Part shown: piece by piece, positions 6,701 to 13,759 of the stretch | Layout: the number at the start of each line of letters is the position of its first letter | How positions within the stretch are numbered: position 1 is the stretch's first letter | NCBI GenBank assembly: GCA_030633185.1 | Contig: DAOVTG010000035.1 | Location: forward strand, 1-14,672 | Direction: 5' to 3' | Length of the DNA stretch: 14,672 nt | Origin: Deltaproteobacteria bacterium | GTDB taxonomy: Bacteria; Desulfobacterota; Anaeroferrophillalia; Anaeroferrophillales; Tharpellaceae | Translations under genes and position numbers: made by a program | Notes under the pieces: model-generated | Told to the model about the DNA's origin: nothing | Databases searched by the model: none | The model's input: only the letters and a program-made list of their open reading frames with translations

Positions 6701-6727
6701 AAGATACTAATTAAAGGAGAATACTAC

Positions 6728-6964
6728 ATGACTATTGAAGAAAAAATCAAAGAAATCATCGCTGAAAAACTGGGTATCAAAAACGCCGGAGAGATCAACA
6801 ACGAAGCTTCATTTATAGATGATTTGGGCGCTGATTCTCTTGATACGGTTGAGCTGGTCATGGCTTTCGAAGAAGAGTACGGCGTTGAGATCTCCGACGA
6901 AGAGGCGGAAAAGATCAGAACCGTGCAAAATGCCATTGATTTCGTCAGTCAACATACCAACTAA
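6728..6964 (+). CDS. acpP: Acyl carrier protein AcpP
   Basis: Acidic 78-aa acyl carrier protein that holds growing fatty acyl chains on a 4'-phosphopantetheine arm. The attachment motif GADSLDTVELVMAFEEEYG is present with the modified serine at Ser37, followed by the acidic recognition helix and VEISDEEAEKI. A strong Shine-Dalgarno (AAAGGAGA, about 6714-6721) precedes the ATG, fitting the very high output expected for this protein. It lies 27 bases after fabG and is followed by a strong intrinsic terminator, so acpP is the last gene of this transcript. Confidence 0.98.
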   Translation: MTIEEKIKEIIAEKLGIKNAGEINNEASFIDDLGADSLDTVELVMAFEEEYGVEISDEEAEKIRTVQNAIDFVSQHTN

Positions 6965-7011
6965 ATCGTAGCTGGCACCCAGAATTACACCAGTAACAAC
7001 AGAAGTTCCAT

Positions 7012-7047
7012 AAAACGCCTTTCCAAACCCGGAAAGGCGTTTTTTTT
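7012..7047 (+). terminator. Intrinsic terminator after acpP
   Basis: AACGCCTTTCC (7014-7024) and GGAAAGGCGTT (7031-7041) form an 11-bp perfect stem, extendable to 13 bp with flanking A/T pairs, around a 6-base loop (AAACCC). A run of eight T (7040-7047) follows. This is a textbook rho-independent terminator, placed about 50 bases after the acpP stop. Confidence 0.93.
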
Positions 7048-7099
7048 CTTTACAATTATCTTCATTGTCGATAAAAAGTAGCGCGTTAAAATAATTCTC

Positions 7100-7165
7100 A
7101 CCACGGAGACACTAAGAACACGAAGAAAAACATTTTTTGCTTCGTGGCCTTCGTGTCTTCGTGGT
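7100..7165. repeat. Family C inverted repeat upstream of fabF
   Basis: A 26-base left arm (7100-7125, starting ACCACGGAGACAC) and a 26-base right arm (7140-7165, ending CTTCGTGGT) are inverse complements with only four or five mismatches, around a 14-base A/T-rich loop. The internal period of about nine bases (CACGAAG, CTTCGTG) is characteristic. It lies between the acpP terminator and fabF, ending 76 bases before the fabF start. Confidence 0.75.
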
Positions 7166-7187
7166 ACACATAATAAATACGCTTGTT

Positions 7188-7217
7188 TTGTTTCGGTTAA
7201 TCCGAATCAGATATATG
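7188..7217 (+). promoter_or_regulatory. Possible weak promoter for fabF
   Basis: Because a strong terminator separates acpP from fabF, fabF needs its own promoter. The best candidate I find is TTGTTT (7188-7193) and TATATG (7212-7217) with an 18-base gap. Both boxes are imperfect, so this is tentative. A TTGACA at 7223-7228 is too close to the gene to serve as its -35. Confidence 0.3.
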
Positions 7218-7241
7218 TTAAATTGACATTGAGGTAAAAAA

Positions 7242-8477
7242 ATGAAGCGTAGAGTCGTCGTAACCGGAATAGGCATGGTAACCCCTCTGGGAACCGGAGT
7301 AGAAAAAAGTTGGCAGCGCTTACTGGCAGGAGAGTCCGGGATCAGCCCGATAACTTCATTTGATACGGAAAAATTCGCCACCAAGATTGCCGGCCAGGTC
7401 ACCGACTTTGAGGCCACCGACTTCATTGAGGCCAAAGAGATCAAGAAAATGGATACTTTCATCCATTTTGCTCTAGCGGCCGCCGATATGGCCATGAGCA
7501 TGGCAAAACTTGAGGTCACCCCGAGTTTAAGTCCACGTCTTGGGGTTTCCGTCGGCGCCGGACTCGGAGGTTTGCCCTGTCTTGAGCAATACCACAAAGT
7601 ATTGCTTGAAAAGGGCCCACGACGCGTCTCTCCATTCTTTATTCCGATGATGATTGCTAACCTGGCACCCGGCAATATTGCCATCCGCCACCAGGCCAAG
7701 GGACCCAATATCTCAGTTGTAACCGCTTGTGCCACCGGCACCCACTCGATCGGCGAGGGCATGAAGATCATCCAGCGCAACGATAGCGACGTGATGATCT
7801 GCGGCGGCACCGAAGCGGCCATAACCCCGTTATGTGTAGCCGGTTTTAACGCCATGAAAGCCCTCTCGACCCGTAATCACGAACCGACCAAGGCCAGCCG
7901 TCCCTTTGACAAAGATCGAGACGGTTTTGTACCGGCCGAGGGAGCCGGAATTTTAATTCTTGAAGAGCTTGAATTTGCTCTAAAACGCGGAGCTCCGATT
8001 CTAGCGGAGCTGACCGGTTACGGTAGCTCCTGCGATGCCTTTCACATCGCTTCGCCGGCCCCGGAAGGAGTGGGTGCCGCGACCTCCATGGAGGCCGCCT
8101 TGGGCGATGCCGGTCTGCAGCCTGAAGAGATCAATTATATCAATGCCCACGGCACCTCGACCTACTTCAACGACCTTTATGAAACCCAAGCCATCAAAAA
8201 GGTCTTTGGCCACCAGGCAAAAAAACTTCTGATCAGTTCCAGCAAGTCGATGACCGGTCACATGCTCGGCGGAACCGGCGCGGTTGAAGCGGCGTTTACA
8301 ATCCTGACGATCATAAACAGCAAAGTCGCCCCAACCATCAACCTTGATAATCCAAGTCCTGAATGTGACCTTAACTATGTTCCCAACCAAGCGGTTGAAG
8401 CAAACATAAAAAATGCTATAAGTAACTCATTCGGTTTCGGCGGCACTAACGCCACCTTAACCTTTTCCGCCTATTGA
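7242..8477 (+). CDS. fabF: 3-oxoacyl-ACP synthase II FabF
   Basis: Beta-ketoacyl-ACP synthase II (411 aa) that condenses malonyl-ACP with acyl-ACP in fatty acid elongation. It opens KRRVVVTGIGMVTPLG as typical for the family. The Cys-His-His catalytic set is intact: Cys163 in TACATGTHSIGEG, His303 in NAHGTSTYFND and His340 in SKSMTGHMLGGTGAVE, at the same numbers as the E. coli enzyme. The C-terminus ISNSFGFGGTNATLTF is complete. GAGG at 7231-7234, 7 bases before the ATG, sets the start. It is separated from acpP by a terminator and a family C repeat, unlike the tight acpP-fabF spacing common elsewhere. With no fabH in this cluster, the source of chain initiation is not visible here. Confidence 0.97.
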   Translation: MKRRVVVTGIGMVTPLGTGVEKSWQRLLAGESGISPITSFDTEKFATKIAGQVTDFEATDFIEAKEIKKMDTFIHFALAAADMAMSMAKLEVTPSLSPRLGVSVGAGLGGLPCLEQYHKVLLEKGPRRVSPFFIPMMIANLAPGNIAIRHQAKGPNISVVTACATGTHSIGEGMKIIQRNDSDVMICGGTEAAITPLCVAGFNAMKALSTRNHEPTKASRPFDKDRDGFVPAEGAGILILEELEFALKRGAPILAELTGYGSSCDAFHIASPAPEGVGAATSMEAALGDAGLQPEEINYINAHGTSTYFNDLYETQAIKKVFGHQAKKLLISSSKSMTGHMLGGTGAVEAAFTILTIINSKVAPTINLDNPSPECDLNYVPNQAVEANIKNAISNSFGFGGTNATLTFSAY

Positions 8478-8488
8478 AATCATGTTCA

Positions 8489-8546
8489 ACCATAAAACAG
8501 ACTCAATACACAAAAGATTTTTCGTGTTTTTCGTGTATTTCGTGGT
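8489..8546. repeat. Family C inverted repeat upstream of rpiB-glyA
   Basis: The right half (TTTTTCGTGTATTTCGTGGT, 8527-8546) has the same roughly 9-base period as the repeat at 7140-7165. The left half beginning ACCATAAAAC at 8489 is its partial inverse complement, about 19 of 28 positions matching. It fills most of the 86-base gap between fabF and the rpiB-glyA start and ends 17 bases before that ATG. Confidence 0.6.
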
Positions 8547-8563
8547 CAAAAAAGAGAAACATA

Positions 8564-10276
8564 ATGCCAGAGAACATCCCCCAAACCCTGTTTATTGCCA
8601 GTGACCATGGCGGATACCCACTCAAAGAGTTCATTAAAAATAATTTGCCGAAACCGTACAAATTCCAGGATTTAGGCACCGATTCCGAAGCCTCGGTTGA
8701 CTACCCTGATTTTGCCCATGCCCTGACCGATCAGGTAGCCGCCAACCCTGGCGCTCTGGGCATCCTGATCTGCGGTACCGGGATCGGCATGTCGATCACG
8801 GCTAACCGTCATCGCGATATTCGCGCCGCTCTGGTTCACAATCGCTTTACCGCCCAGATGGCGAAAGAACATAATAATGCCAATGTAATTGTTCTCGGAG
8901 GCCGGGTTTTGGAACCGGCAACCGCCTTGGAACTGGTAGAGTTGTGGCTTAAAAGTGAATACGAAGGCGACCGCCACCAGCGGCGGCTCAACCTGATCGA
9001 AAAACGCAACTTAAATACGACCCGTAACATCGCGGCCCCTTTAAGCGAAGTCGACCCGGAGATCAGCCGGCTGATCATTAAAGAGACTGAACGCGAAGAG
9101 ACCAAACTAATTATGATCGCCTCGGAGAACTGCGTCAGCCAGGCCGTCCTCGAAGCCCAGGGCAGTGTCCTGACTAATAAATATGCCGAAGGCTATCCGG
9201 GAAAACGCTATTACGGCGGCTGTCAGTTTGTTGACCAGGCCGAACAATTGGCCATCGACCGAGCCAAAACCCTCTTTGCCGCCGACCATGCCAATGTCCA
9301 ACCCCTCTCCGGCTCCAGCGCCAACATGGCGGTCTACTTAAGTGTTTTGCAACCCGGCGATACTATTTTAGGCATGAATCTAGCTCATGGCGGCCATCTT
9401 ACACATGGAGCCTCGGTCAGTTTTTCGGGCCAGCTCTACCGCTCGACTTTCTATGGGGTTGATCAAAAAACTGAAAAACTCGACTATGACGCTATCGAAG
9501 AGATCGCCCTGCGCGAGCAACCGCGTATGATTGTCGCCGGTGCCAGCTCCTACTCCAGAACCCTCGATTTTCCCCGTTTTCGCAAGATTGCCGACAAGGT
9601 CGGAGCCATGCTGATGGTCGACATTGCCCACATCGCTGGCCTGGTGGTGGCCGGAGCTCACCCTTCTCCGGTTCCCCATGCTGATTTTGTCACGACCACA
9701 ACCCATAAAACCCTGCGCGGCCCGCGTGGCGGCATGATTTTATGCCGCCACGAATATGCTGCTAAAATTGACAAAACCATCTTCCCCGGTCTCCAGGGCG
9801 GCCCCTTGATGCACACTATCGCTGGCAAAGCGGTCGCTTTCAGAGAAGCCATGACTCAAGAGTTTATCGAGGTCCAGAAACAGACTGTAGTCAATGCCGC
9901 CTTTCTCGCCGAGCTGCTCCAGGAAAAGGGTTTGCGGGTCGTCTCAGGCGGCACCGACAACCATCTCTTCCTGATTGACCTGACCAACCTGCCGGTCAAC
10001 GGCAAAGGAGCCGAAATAGCCCTTGATAAGGCCGGAATTACAGCCAATAAAAACGGTATCCCTTTTGATCCGCGTAATCCGGCCGACCCCAGCGGTATCC
10101 GCATAGGAACCCCGATCGCCTCGAGCAGAGGCATGCGTAAAACGGAAATGAAGATCGTCGCCGACTGCCTCGAAGAGGTTCTCAACAGTCCTGAAGACAG
10201 GGCTGTCATCGAACGGGTCAGATTAACAATCCGGAAACTCTGCAGTAGATTCCCGGTCTACAGCCATCTACTTTAA
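8564..10276 (+). CDS. RpiB-GlyA fusion: ribose-5-phosphate isomerase B / serine hydroxymethyltransferase
   Basis: One 570-aa reading frame joins two enzymes. Residues about 8-150 are RpiB (ribose-5-P/ribulose-5-P isomerase): ASDHGGYPLKEFI, ILICGTGIGMSI with Cys70, ALVHN and HNNANVIVLGGRV. Residues about 160-570 are serine hydroxymethyltransferase, making glycine and methylene-tetrahydrofolate from serine: LSEVDPEISRLI, IASENCVS, LTNKYAEGYPGKRYYGG, VDIAHIAG with Asp353 and His356, THKTLRGPRGG with PLP-lysine Lys382, GTPIASSRGM. The linker (about 150-160) has no ATG, GTG or TTG near the GlyA start, so GlyA appears made only as a fusion. Start ATG 8564: the 30 earlier in-frame codons are family C repeat and match nothing. 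Shine-Dalgarno is weak (AAGAGAAA). Next gene follows after 14 bases. Confidence 0.92.
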   Translation: MPENIPQTLFIASDHGGYPLKEFIKNNLPKPYKFQDLGTDSEASVDYPDFAHALTDQVAANPGALGILICGTGIGMSITANRHRDIRAALVHNRFTAQMAKEHNNANVIVLGGRVLEPATALELVELWLKSEYEGDRHQRRLNLIEKRNLNTTRNIAAPLSEVDPEISRLIIKETEREETKLIMIASENCVSQAVLEAQGSVLTNKYAEGYPGKRYYGGCQFVDQAEQLAIDRAKTLFAADHANVQPLSGSSANMAVYLSVLQPGDTILGMNLAHGGHLTHGASVSFSGQLYRSTFYGVDQKTEKLDYDAIEEIALREQPRMIVAGASSYSRTLDFPRFRKIADKVGAMLMVDIAHIAGLVVAGAHPSPVPHADFVTTTTHKTLRGPRGGMILCRHEYAAKIDKTIFPGLQGGPLMHTIAGKAVAFREAMTQEFIEVQKQTVVNAAFLAELLQEKGLRVVSGGTDNHLFLIDLTNLPVNGKGAEIALDKAGITANKNGIPFDPRNPADPSGIRIGTPIASSRGMRKTEMKIVADCLEEVLNSPEDRAVIERVRLTIRKLCSRFPVYSHLL

Positions 10277-10290
10277 ATAGGGAGATCACA

Positions 10291-10746
10291 ATGCGGCAAC
10301 CAACCTCGCAACGGCCTGACTGGCAAACCTATTTTATGGATCTTGCGCAACTAGTCGCCAGTCGTTCGACCTGCCTTAGACGCCGGGTCGGGGCTCTTAT
10401 TGTCAAGGAAAACCGCATCCTCTCAACCGGCTACAACGGCGCCCCGACCGGCATCCGCCACTGCCTCGAACGGGGTTGTCTGCGCGATGAGCTTAAAATC
10501 CCCTCGGGCCAGCGCCATGAACTCTGCCGCGGCCTGCACGCCGAGCAAAATGCCATCATCCAGGCCGCCTACCACGGAGTCTCCATCGAATCCGGTGAAA
10601 TCTACTGTACCAACCAGCCCTGTATTATCTGTGCCAAAATGATTATTAATGCCGGTCTCAAAAAGATCATCATCGGCAACTCCTATCCTGATGAGATGGC
10701 CACTGAGATGCTTGATGAAGCCGGGCTTAAGGTGGTAATCTTATAG
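10291..10746 (+). CDS. dCMP/cytidine-type deaminase, zinc-dependent (ComEB-like)
   Basis: Deoxycytidylate deaminase family protein (151 aa), expected to convert dCMP to dUMP, the precursor for thymidylate synthesis. The zinc site is complete: His83 and proton-shuttle Glu85 in GLHAEQNAI, and Cys111/Cys114 in QPCIICAKM. The long insert before the HAE motif (CLERGCLRDELKIPSGQRHELC) is typical of dCMP deaminases such as ComEB rather than tRNA or nucleoside deaminases. GGGAG at 10280-10284 fits the ATG at 10291. It lies between glyA and nrdR, consistent with a deoxynucleotide/one-carbon role. The exact substrate is inferred from family and context. Confidence 0.9.
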   Translation: MRQPTSQRPDWQTYFMDLAQLVASRSTCLRRRVGALIVKENRILSTGYNGAPTGIRHCLERGCLRDELKIPSGQRHELCRGLHAEQNAIIQAAYHGVSIESGEIYCTNQPCIICAKMIINAGLKKIIIGNSYPDEMATEMLDEAGLKVVIL

Positions 10747-10762
10747 AGGGGAACATCTGAAT

Positions 10763-11236
10763 ATGAAATGTCCTTTTTGCGGCTTTCCTGAAGACAAAGT
10801 AATCGATTCTCGGATCGCCAAAGATCAGAGTGCGATCCGCCGACGCCGGGAGTGTCTCTCCTGCAACCGGCGTTTCACCACTTTTGAACGAGTTGAGATC
10901 AACCTGCCGCTGGTCATCAAACGTGATCAGGGCCGAGTTGCATACGACCGCCAAAAAGTTGAAAACGGGATCCGAAAAGCTTGTGAAAAAAGGCCCGTCA
11001 GCCAGGATCAGATCGAAGAATTGGTCAACGACCTCGAACAGGTTCTACGCGAAAAAGGTGAAAAAGAGGTGGCCGTTGCTTATATCGGCGAACACATCAT
11101 GGCCGCCTTAAAAAATCTCGACGAGGTCGCCTATATCCGTTTCGCTTCGGTCTACCGACAGTTCAAGGATATCAATGAATTCATGCATGAACTTCAGGGC
11201 CTGCTTAATCACACTCACAGTGACCAGCCATCATGA
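10763..11236 (+). CDS. nrdR: Transcriptional repressor NrdR
   Basis: NrdR (157 aa) senses ATP/dATP and represses ribonucleotide reductase genes by binding NrdR boxes. A zinc ribbon occupies residues 1-45, with Cys3/Cys6 (MKCPFCG) and Cys31/Cys34 (RRRECLSCNRRFTTFER), followed by the ATP-cone from about residue 48 (PLVIKRDQGRVAYDRQKVENGIRKACEKRPV) to about 138 (VAYIRFASVYRQFKDINEF). Length is normal. Shine-Dalgarno GAGGGG lies about 10 bases before the ATG. It follows the dCMP deaminase by 16 bases and its stop overlaps the ribD start by 4 nt. No obvious NrdR box or nrd gene is seen in this window. Confidence 0.97.
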   Translation: MKCPFCGFPEDKVIDSRIAKDQSAIRRRRECLSCNRRFTTFERVEINLPLVIKRDQGRVAYDRQKVENGIRKACEKRPVSQDQIEELVNDLEQVLREKGEKEVAVAYIGEHIMAALKNLDEVAYIRFASVYRQFKDINEFMHELQGLLNHTHSDQPS

Positions 11237-12366
11237 GTGATTTTACAATCTTCGATACCGGCTTTATGCAGGCCGCCCTGGAACTGGCCCGCAAGGGTCT
11301 GGGGCTGACGGCTCCGAACCCGATGGTTGGAGCCGTAGTTGTTAACGATGGTGAAATCGTCGGCCGCGGCTTTCATCCTCGAGCCGGAGAGCCCCACGCC
11401 GAGATCTTTGCCTTACGTGAGGCTGGCGAGCGAGCCTTGAACGCCGAAATCTATGTCACGTTGGAACCCTGCAACCATCAGGGCAAAACCCCGCCCTGCA
11501 CAAAGGCCATCATCCGCGCCGGAATTCGCCGAGTAGTTATCGGTACCCTTGATCCCAATCCGCTGATTGAGGGCCGGGGCGCGGATTACCTTAAAAAAAC
11601 CGGCATCAAAGTCGAAATTGGTTTGCTGAGCCAAGAGTGCTGTCGTCTCAATGAAGCCTGGAATAAATATATTACCACCGGCCTACCCTTTGTCACACTT
11701 AAAACCGCCGCCAGCCTGGACGGTCGAATTGCAACCCGAAGCGGCCACTCACAGTGGATCACAAATGAAAAATCACGCCACTATGTCCATCAGTTGCGGG
11801 CCGCGCATGAGGCTATCCTGATTGGTATCGGCACCCTGCTCAAGGACAATCCCAGATTAACCGCACGACGACCAGGTCAAGAACCCCGCAGCCCCTATCG
11901 TATTGTTGTCGATTCACTACTGCGCACACCCCTGGACTCTCAGATTTTCGGCCCCGACGGCAATCAACGCATGCTCCTTGTCACCCGCCAACATAGTGAA
12001 GAGAAACTCTCCCCTTACCGTAAGCTGGTCAAAGATATCCTGATTCTGCCAACCAACAGCCTGGGCCAGATTGACCTTTTAGAATTAATGAAAACCCTCG
12101 CTGCCAAAGGCATTACGTCGATACTGATTGAAGGCGGTTCCGAAATCAACGGCTCAGCCCTTGACAACCGCATTATCGATAAAATCTGTTTTTTCTACGC
12201 CCCGATCTTGGTCGGCGGCCGCGGCAGTCTCGGTATGATCAGTGGTCAGGGAGCGGAAACCATTGACCAGGCATTAGCAATCAGAGATATCACCATCCGC
12301 CATTTCGATGATGATCTATGCCTTGAAGGTTATATTGACCACCAAGAGTTAAGTCACAGCGGATAG
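11233..12366 (+). CDS. ribD: Bifunctional riboflavin deaminase/reductase RibD
   Basis: RibD (377 aa) carries out two steps of riboflavin synthesis: deamination of the pyrimidine from GTP breakdown, then NADPH-dependent reduction of its ribosyl side chain. The deaminase domain (about 1-145) has PNPMVGAVVV, zinc ligands His55 (PHAE, Glu57) and Cys80/Cys89 (EPCNHQGKTPPC), and GTLDPNP. The reductase domain (about 147-365) has FVTLKTAASLDGRIAT, QWITNEKSR, GIGTLLKDNPRLTAR and ILIEGGSEINGSAL. Start ATG 11233 overlaps the nrdR stop. Odd point: the last six codons and the TAG stop (12348-12366) match the end of a family B repeat (16 of 19 bases against 3098-3116), so the tail ELSHSG seems repeat-derived. 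No other rib gene follows. Confidence 0.96.
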   Translation: MSDFTIFDTGFMQAALELARKGLGLTAPNPMVGAVVVNDGEIVGRGFHPRAGEPHAEIFALREAGERALNAEIYVTLEPCNHQGKTPPCTKAIIRAGIRRVVIGTLDPNPLIEGRGADYLKKTGIKVEIGLLSQECCRLNEAWNKYITTGLPFVTLKTAASLDGRIATRSGHSQWITNEKSRHYVHQLRAAHEAILIGIGTLLKDNPRLTARRPGQEPRSPYRIVVDSLLRTPLDSQIFGPDGNQRMLLVTRQHSEEKLSPYRKLVKDILILPTNSLGQIDLLELMKTLAAKGITSILIEGGSEINGSALDNRIIDKICFFYAPILVGGRGSLGMISGQGAETIDQALAIRDITIRHFDDDLCLEGYIDHQELSHSG

Positions 12367-12646
12367 CCGCAAACTTTGCTTCGCCCTCATAAATGGGGTC
12401 ACATCTTGACAAAGACTGTTGGATTGTTCTTGACAAAAGCGAATATTTCGACACGCCTTCGTCAAGAAATGACCCCAACCGAGACAGGTCGCACAAGCTC
12501 CGCGATAAAAAAGTTCACTCTATCTCGGTCGGGGTCAATGCTTTGCGTCAATGCGAAGCATTTATACAAAGCTTTGACCCCATTTGAGAGAGCGAAGCAA
12601 ACTAACAAATTACCCTTTGCAACGTAAATGGCACCTGAATAATTAC
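12348..12646. repeat. Family B palindromic element, copy 2 (compound)
   Basis: This 299-base stretch is a compound palindrome. Unit 1 (about 12372-12477) is the close match of copy 1, with GGGGTCACATCTTGAC (12395-12410) pairing to GTCAAGAAATGACCCC (12461-12476). Unit 2 (12531-12581) is a second hairpin, GGGGTCAA/TTGACCCC with inner TGCTTTGC/GCGAAGCA. The two are joined by a further inverted repeat, 12470-12484 against 12523-12537 (14 of 15). The outer arms AACTTTGCTTCGC (12372-12384) and GCGAAGCAAACT (12591-12602) are also inverse, and ACCTGAATAATTAC (12633-12646) matches the terminus of copy 3. The left end overlaps the ribD 3' end. No gene is seen in it. Confidence 0.8.
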
Positions 12647-12676
12647 CCATCATCGAACATAAAGAGGATAAAAAGA

Positions 12677-13759
12677 CTGAACATTAATCTACTCACTGGC
12701 CCGGCCCTGCTTTATGGTACTTTTATGGCTGGCCGTAATGCCCTTTATGACCTTATTCCCGCTTTAAGCCAGGCGGTCGAAATCCCGATTATCTGTGTCG
12801 GCAACCTGACTACCGGCGGCACCGGGAAAACCCCGATGGTCGCTTATCTAGCTAACTATTTTCATAAACATGGATTAAAGATTGCTATCCTTTCGCGCGG
12901 CTATGGCCGCAAAAACAGACAGAATCCAAAGCTCATCACCAAGGCATCCTCTATCAACAGCCTGGCAGTCCGGGAGCTCGGTGATGAGGCCTTAATGCTC
13001 CACCAACAGGTTCCTGATGCCGTTCTGGTTCTCGATGGTAACCGGATTCGCGGGGCTCAGGCAGCAATCAAACAGTTTAGCCCCGACCTGCTCTTGATGG
13101 ACGATGGTTTCCAGCACCGCCGCCTGCGCCGCAATTTAAACCTGCTGATGATCGACAGCCAGAAACTATTCGGCAACCACCAACTCCTGCCGTCCGGATC
13201 TCTGCGAGAACCATTAAACTCTCTCAAGCGGGCTGACGCGGTCATCTTCAACAAATTTGACCAGCACCATCCTCATTTTTACGGTGAAGCGGCTGAGGTC
13301 TTGAACCATATCTCCAAAGACAGGGTATTTTGCTCAAGCTACCACTTGCACCGGTTCAGAACCGCCGATGACAAAAATTCACTTAGTCTAAATGAATTTA
13401 AGAAACTGGGGCCGCTCTGCGCCTGCTCAGGACTCGCTAATAACGACTATTTTTTCGCCCAGCTCCGCAGTCGGGGATTGCAGCTTGAGGATACCGCTTC
13501 GTTTAACGATCATTATGACTATTGCGACTCCGACCTGAAACACCTTATGAGCATGAGTGGAACCCGACCACTGATCACCACGGCCAAGGATGCGGTCAAG
13601 CTCATAGCTCTTGCCGAAAAAAAAGAAGCGGCTCTCTTAGAGCAGCTCTGGATTGCCGAGATCGGTTTAAAAATCGACCGGGAAAGTACCTTTTTAGAAC
13701 TCCTGAAACCCTTTGTCCGGCCCCAAAACCGGCCCACCATTAATCCCGCGCGCCCATGA
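12677..13759 (+). CDS. lpxK: Tetraacyldisaccharide 4'-kinase LpxK
   Basis: LpxK (about 360 aa) phosphorylates the lipid A disaccharide at 4' to make lipid IVA at the inner membrane. After an N-terminal amphipathic segment (NINLLTGPALLYGTFMAGRNALYD) come the P-loop VGNLTTGGTGKTP (about 41-53), LSRGYGRK, DEALMLHQ, LDGNRIRGAQ, LLMDDGFQHRRLRRNLNLLMID, LPSGSLREP and FNDHYDY. Start is uncertain. The frame is open from a TTG at 12584 inside a repeat; TTG 12617 is also in the repeat; the first ATG (12725) would remove the conserved N-terminal helix. CTG 12677, with AGAGG at 12663-12667, puts the P-loop at the usual distance and is chosen. The stop overlaps the gmhB start by 4 nt. Confidence 0.9.
   Translation: MNINLLTGPALLYGTFMAGRNALYDLIPALSQAVEIPIICVGNLTTGGTGKTPMVAYLANYFHKHGLKIAILSRGYGRKNRQNPKLITKASSINSLAVRELGDEALMLHQQVPDAVLVLDGNRIRGAQAAIKQFSPDLLLMDDGFQHRRLRRNLNLLMIDSQKLFGNHQLLPSGSLREPLNSLKRADAVIFNKFDQHHPHFYGEAAEVLNHISKDRVFCSSYHLHRFRTADDKNSLSLNEFKKLGPLCACSGLANNDYFFAQLRSRGLQLEDTASFNDHYDYCDSDLKHLMSMSGTRPLITTAKDAVKLIALAEKKEAALLEQLWIAEIGLKIDRESTFLELLKPFVRPQNRPTINPARP

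Noticed and set aside
7223..7228. TTGACA before fabF as a -35 box
   Set aside because: It lies only 13 bases before the fabF ATG, so its -10 would be inside the gene; it overlaps the ribosome binding region instead.
7112..7855. 247-codon minus-strand open frame opposite fabF
   Set aside because: It is antisense to the well-supported fabF, extends into the family C repeat, and its translation shows no recognisable motif. It is a shadow of codon bias.
8474..8563. N-terminal 30-codon extension of rpiB-glyA
   Set aside because: These codons overlap the fabF stop and are family C repeat sequence. The RpiB homology begins just after ATG 8564.
12376..12627. Open frames within the ribD-lpxK gap
   Set aside because: They translate the compound family B repeat. 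They have no plausible start signal or domain, and equal-length frames occur on both strands as expected for a palindrome.
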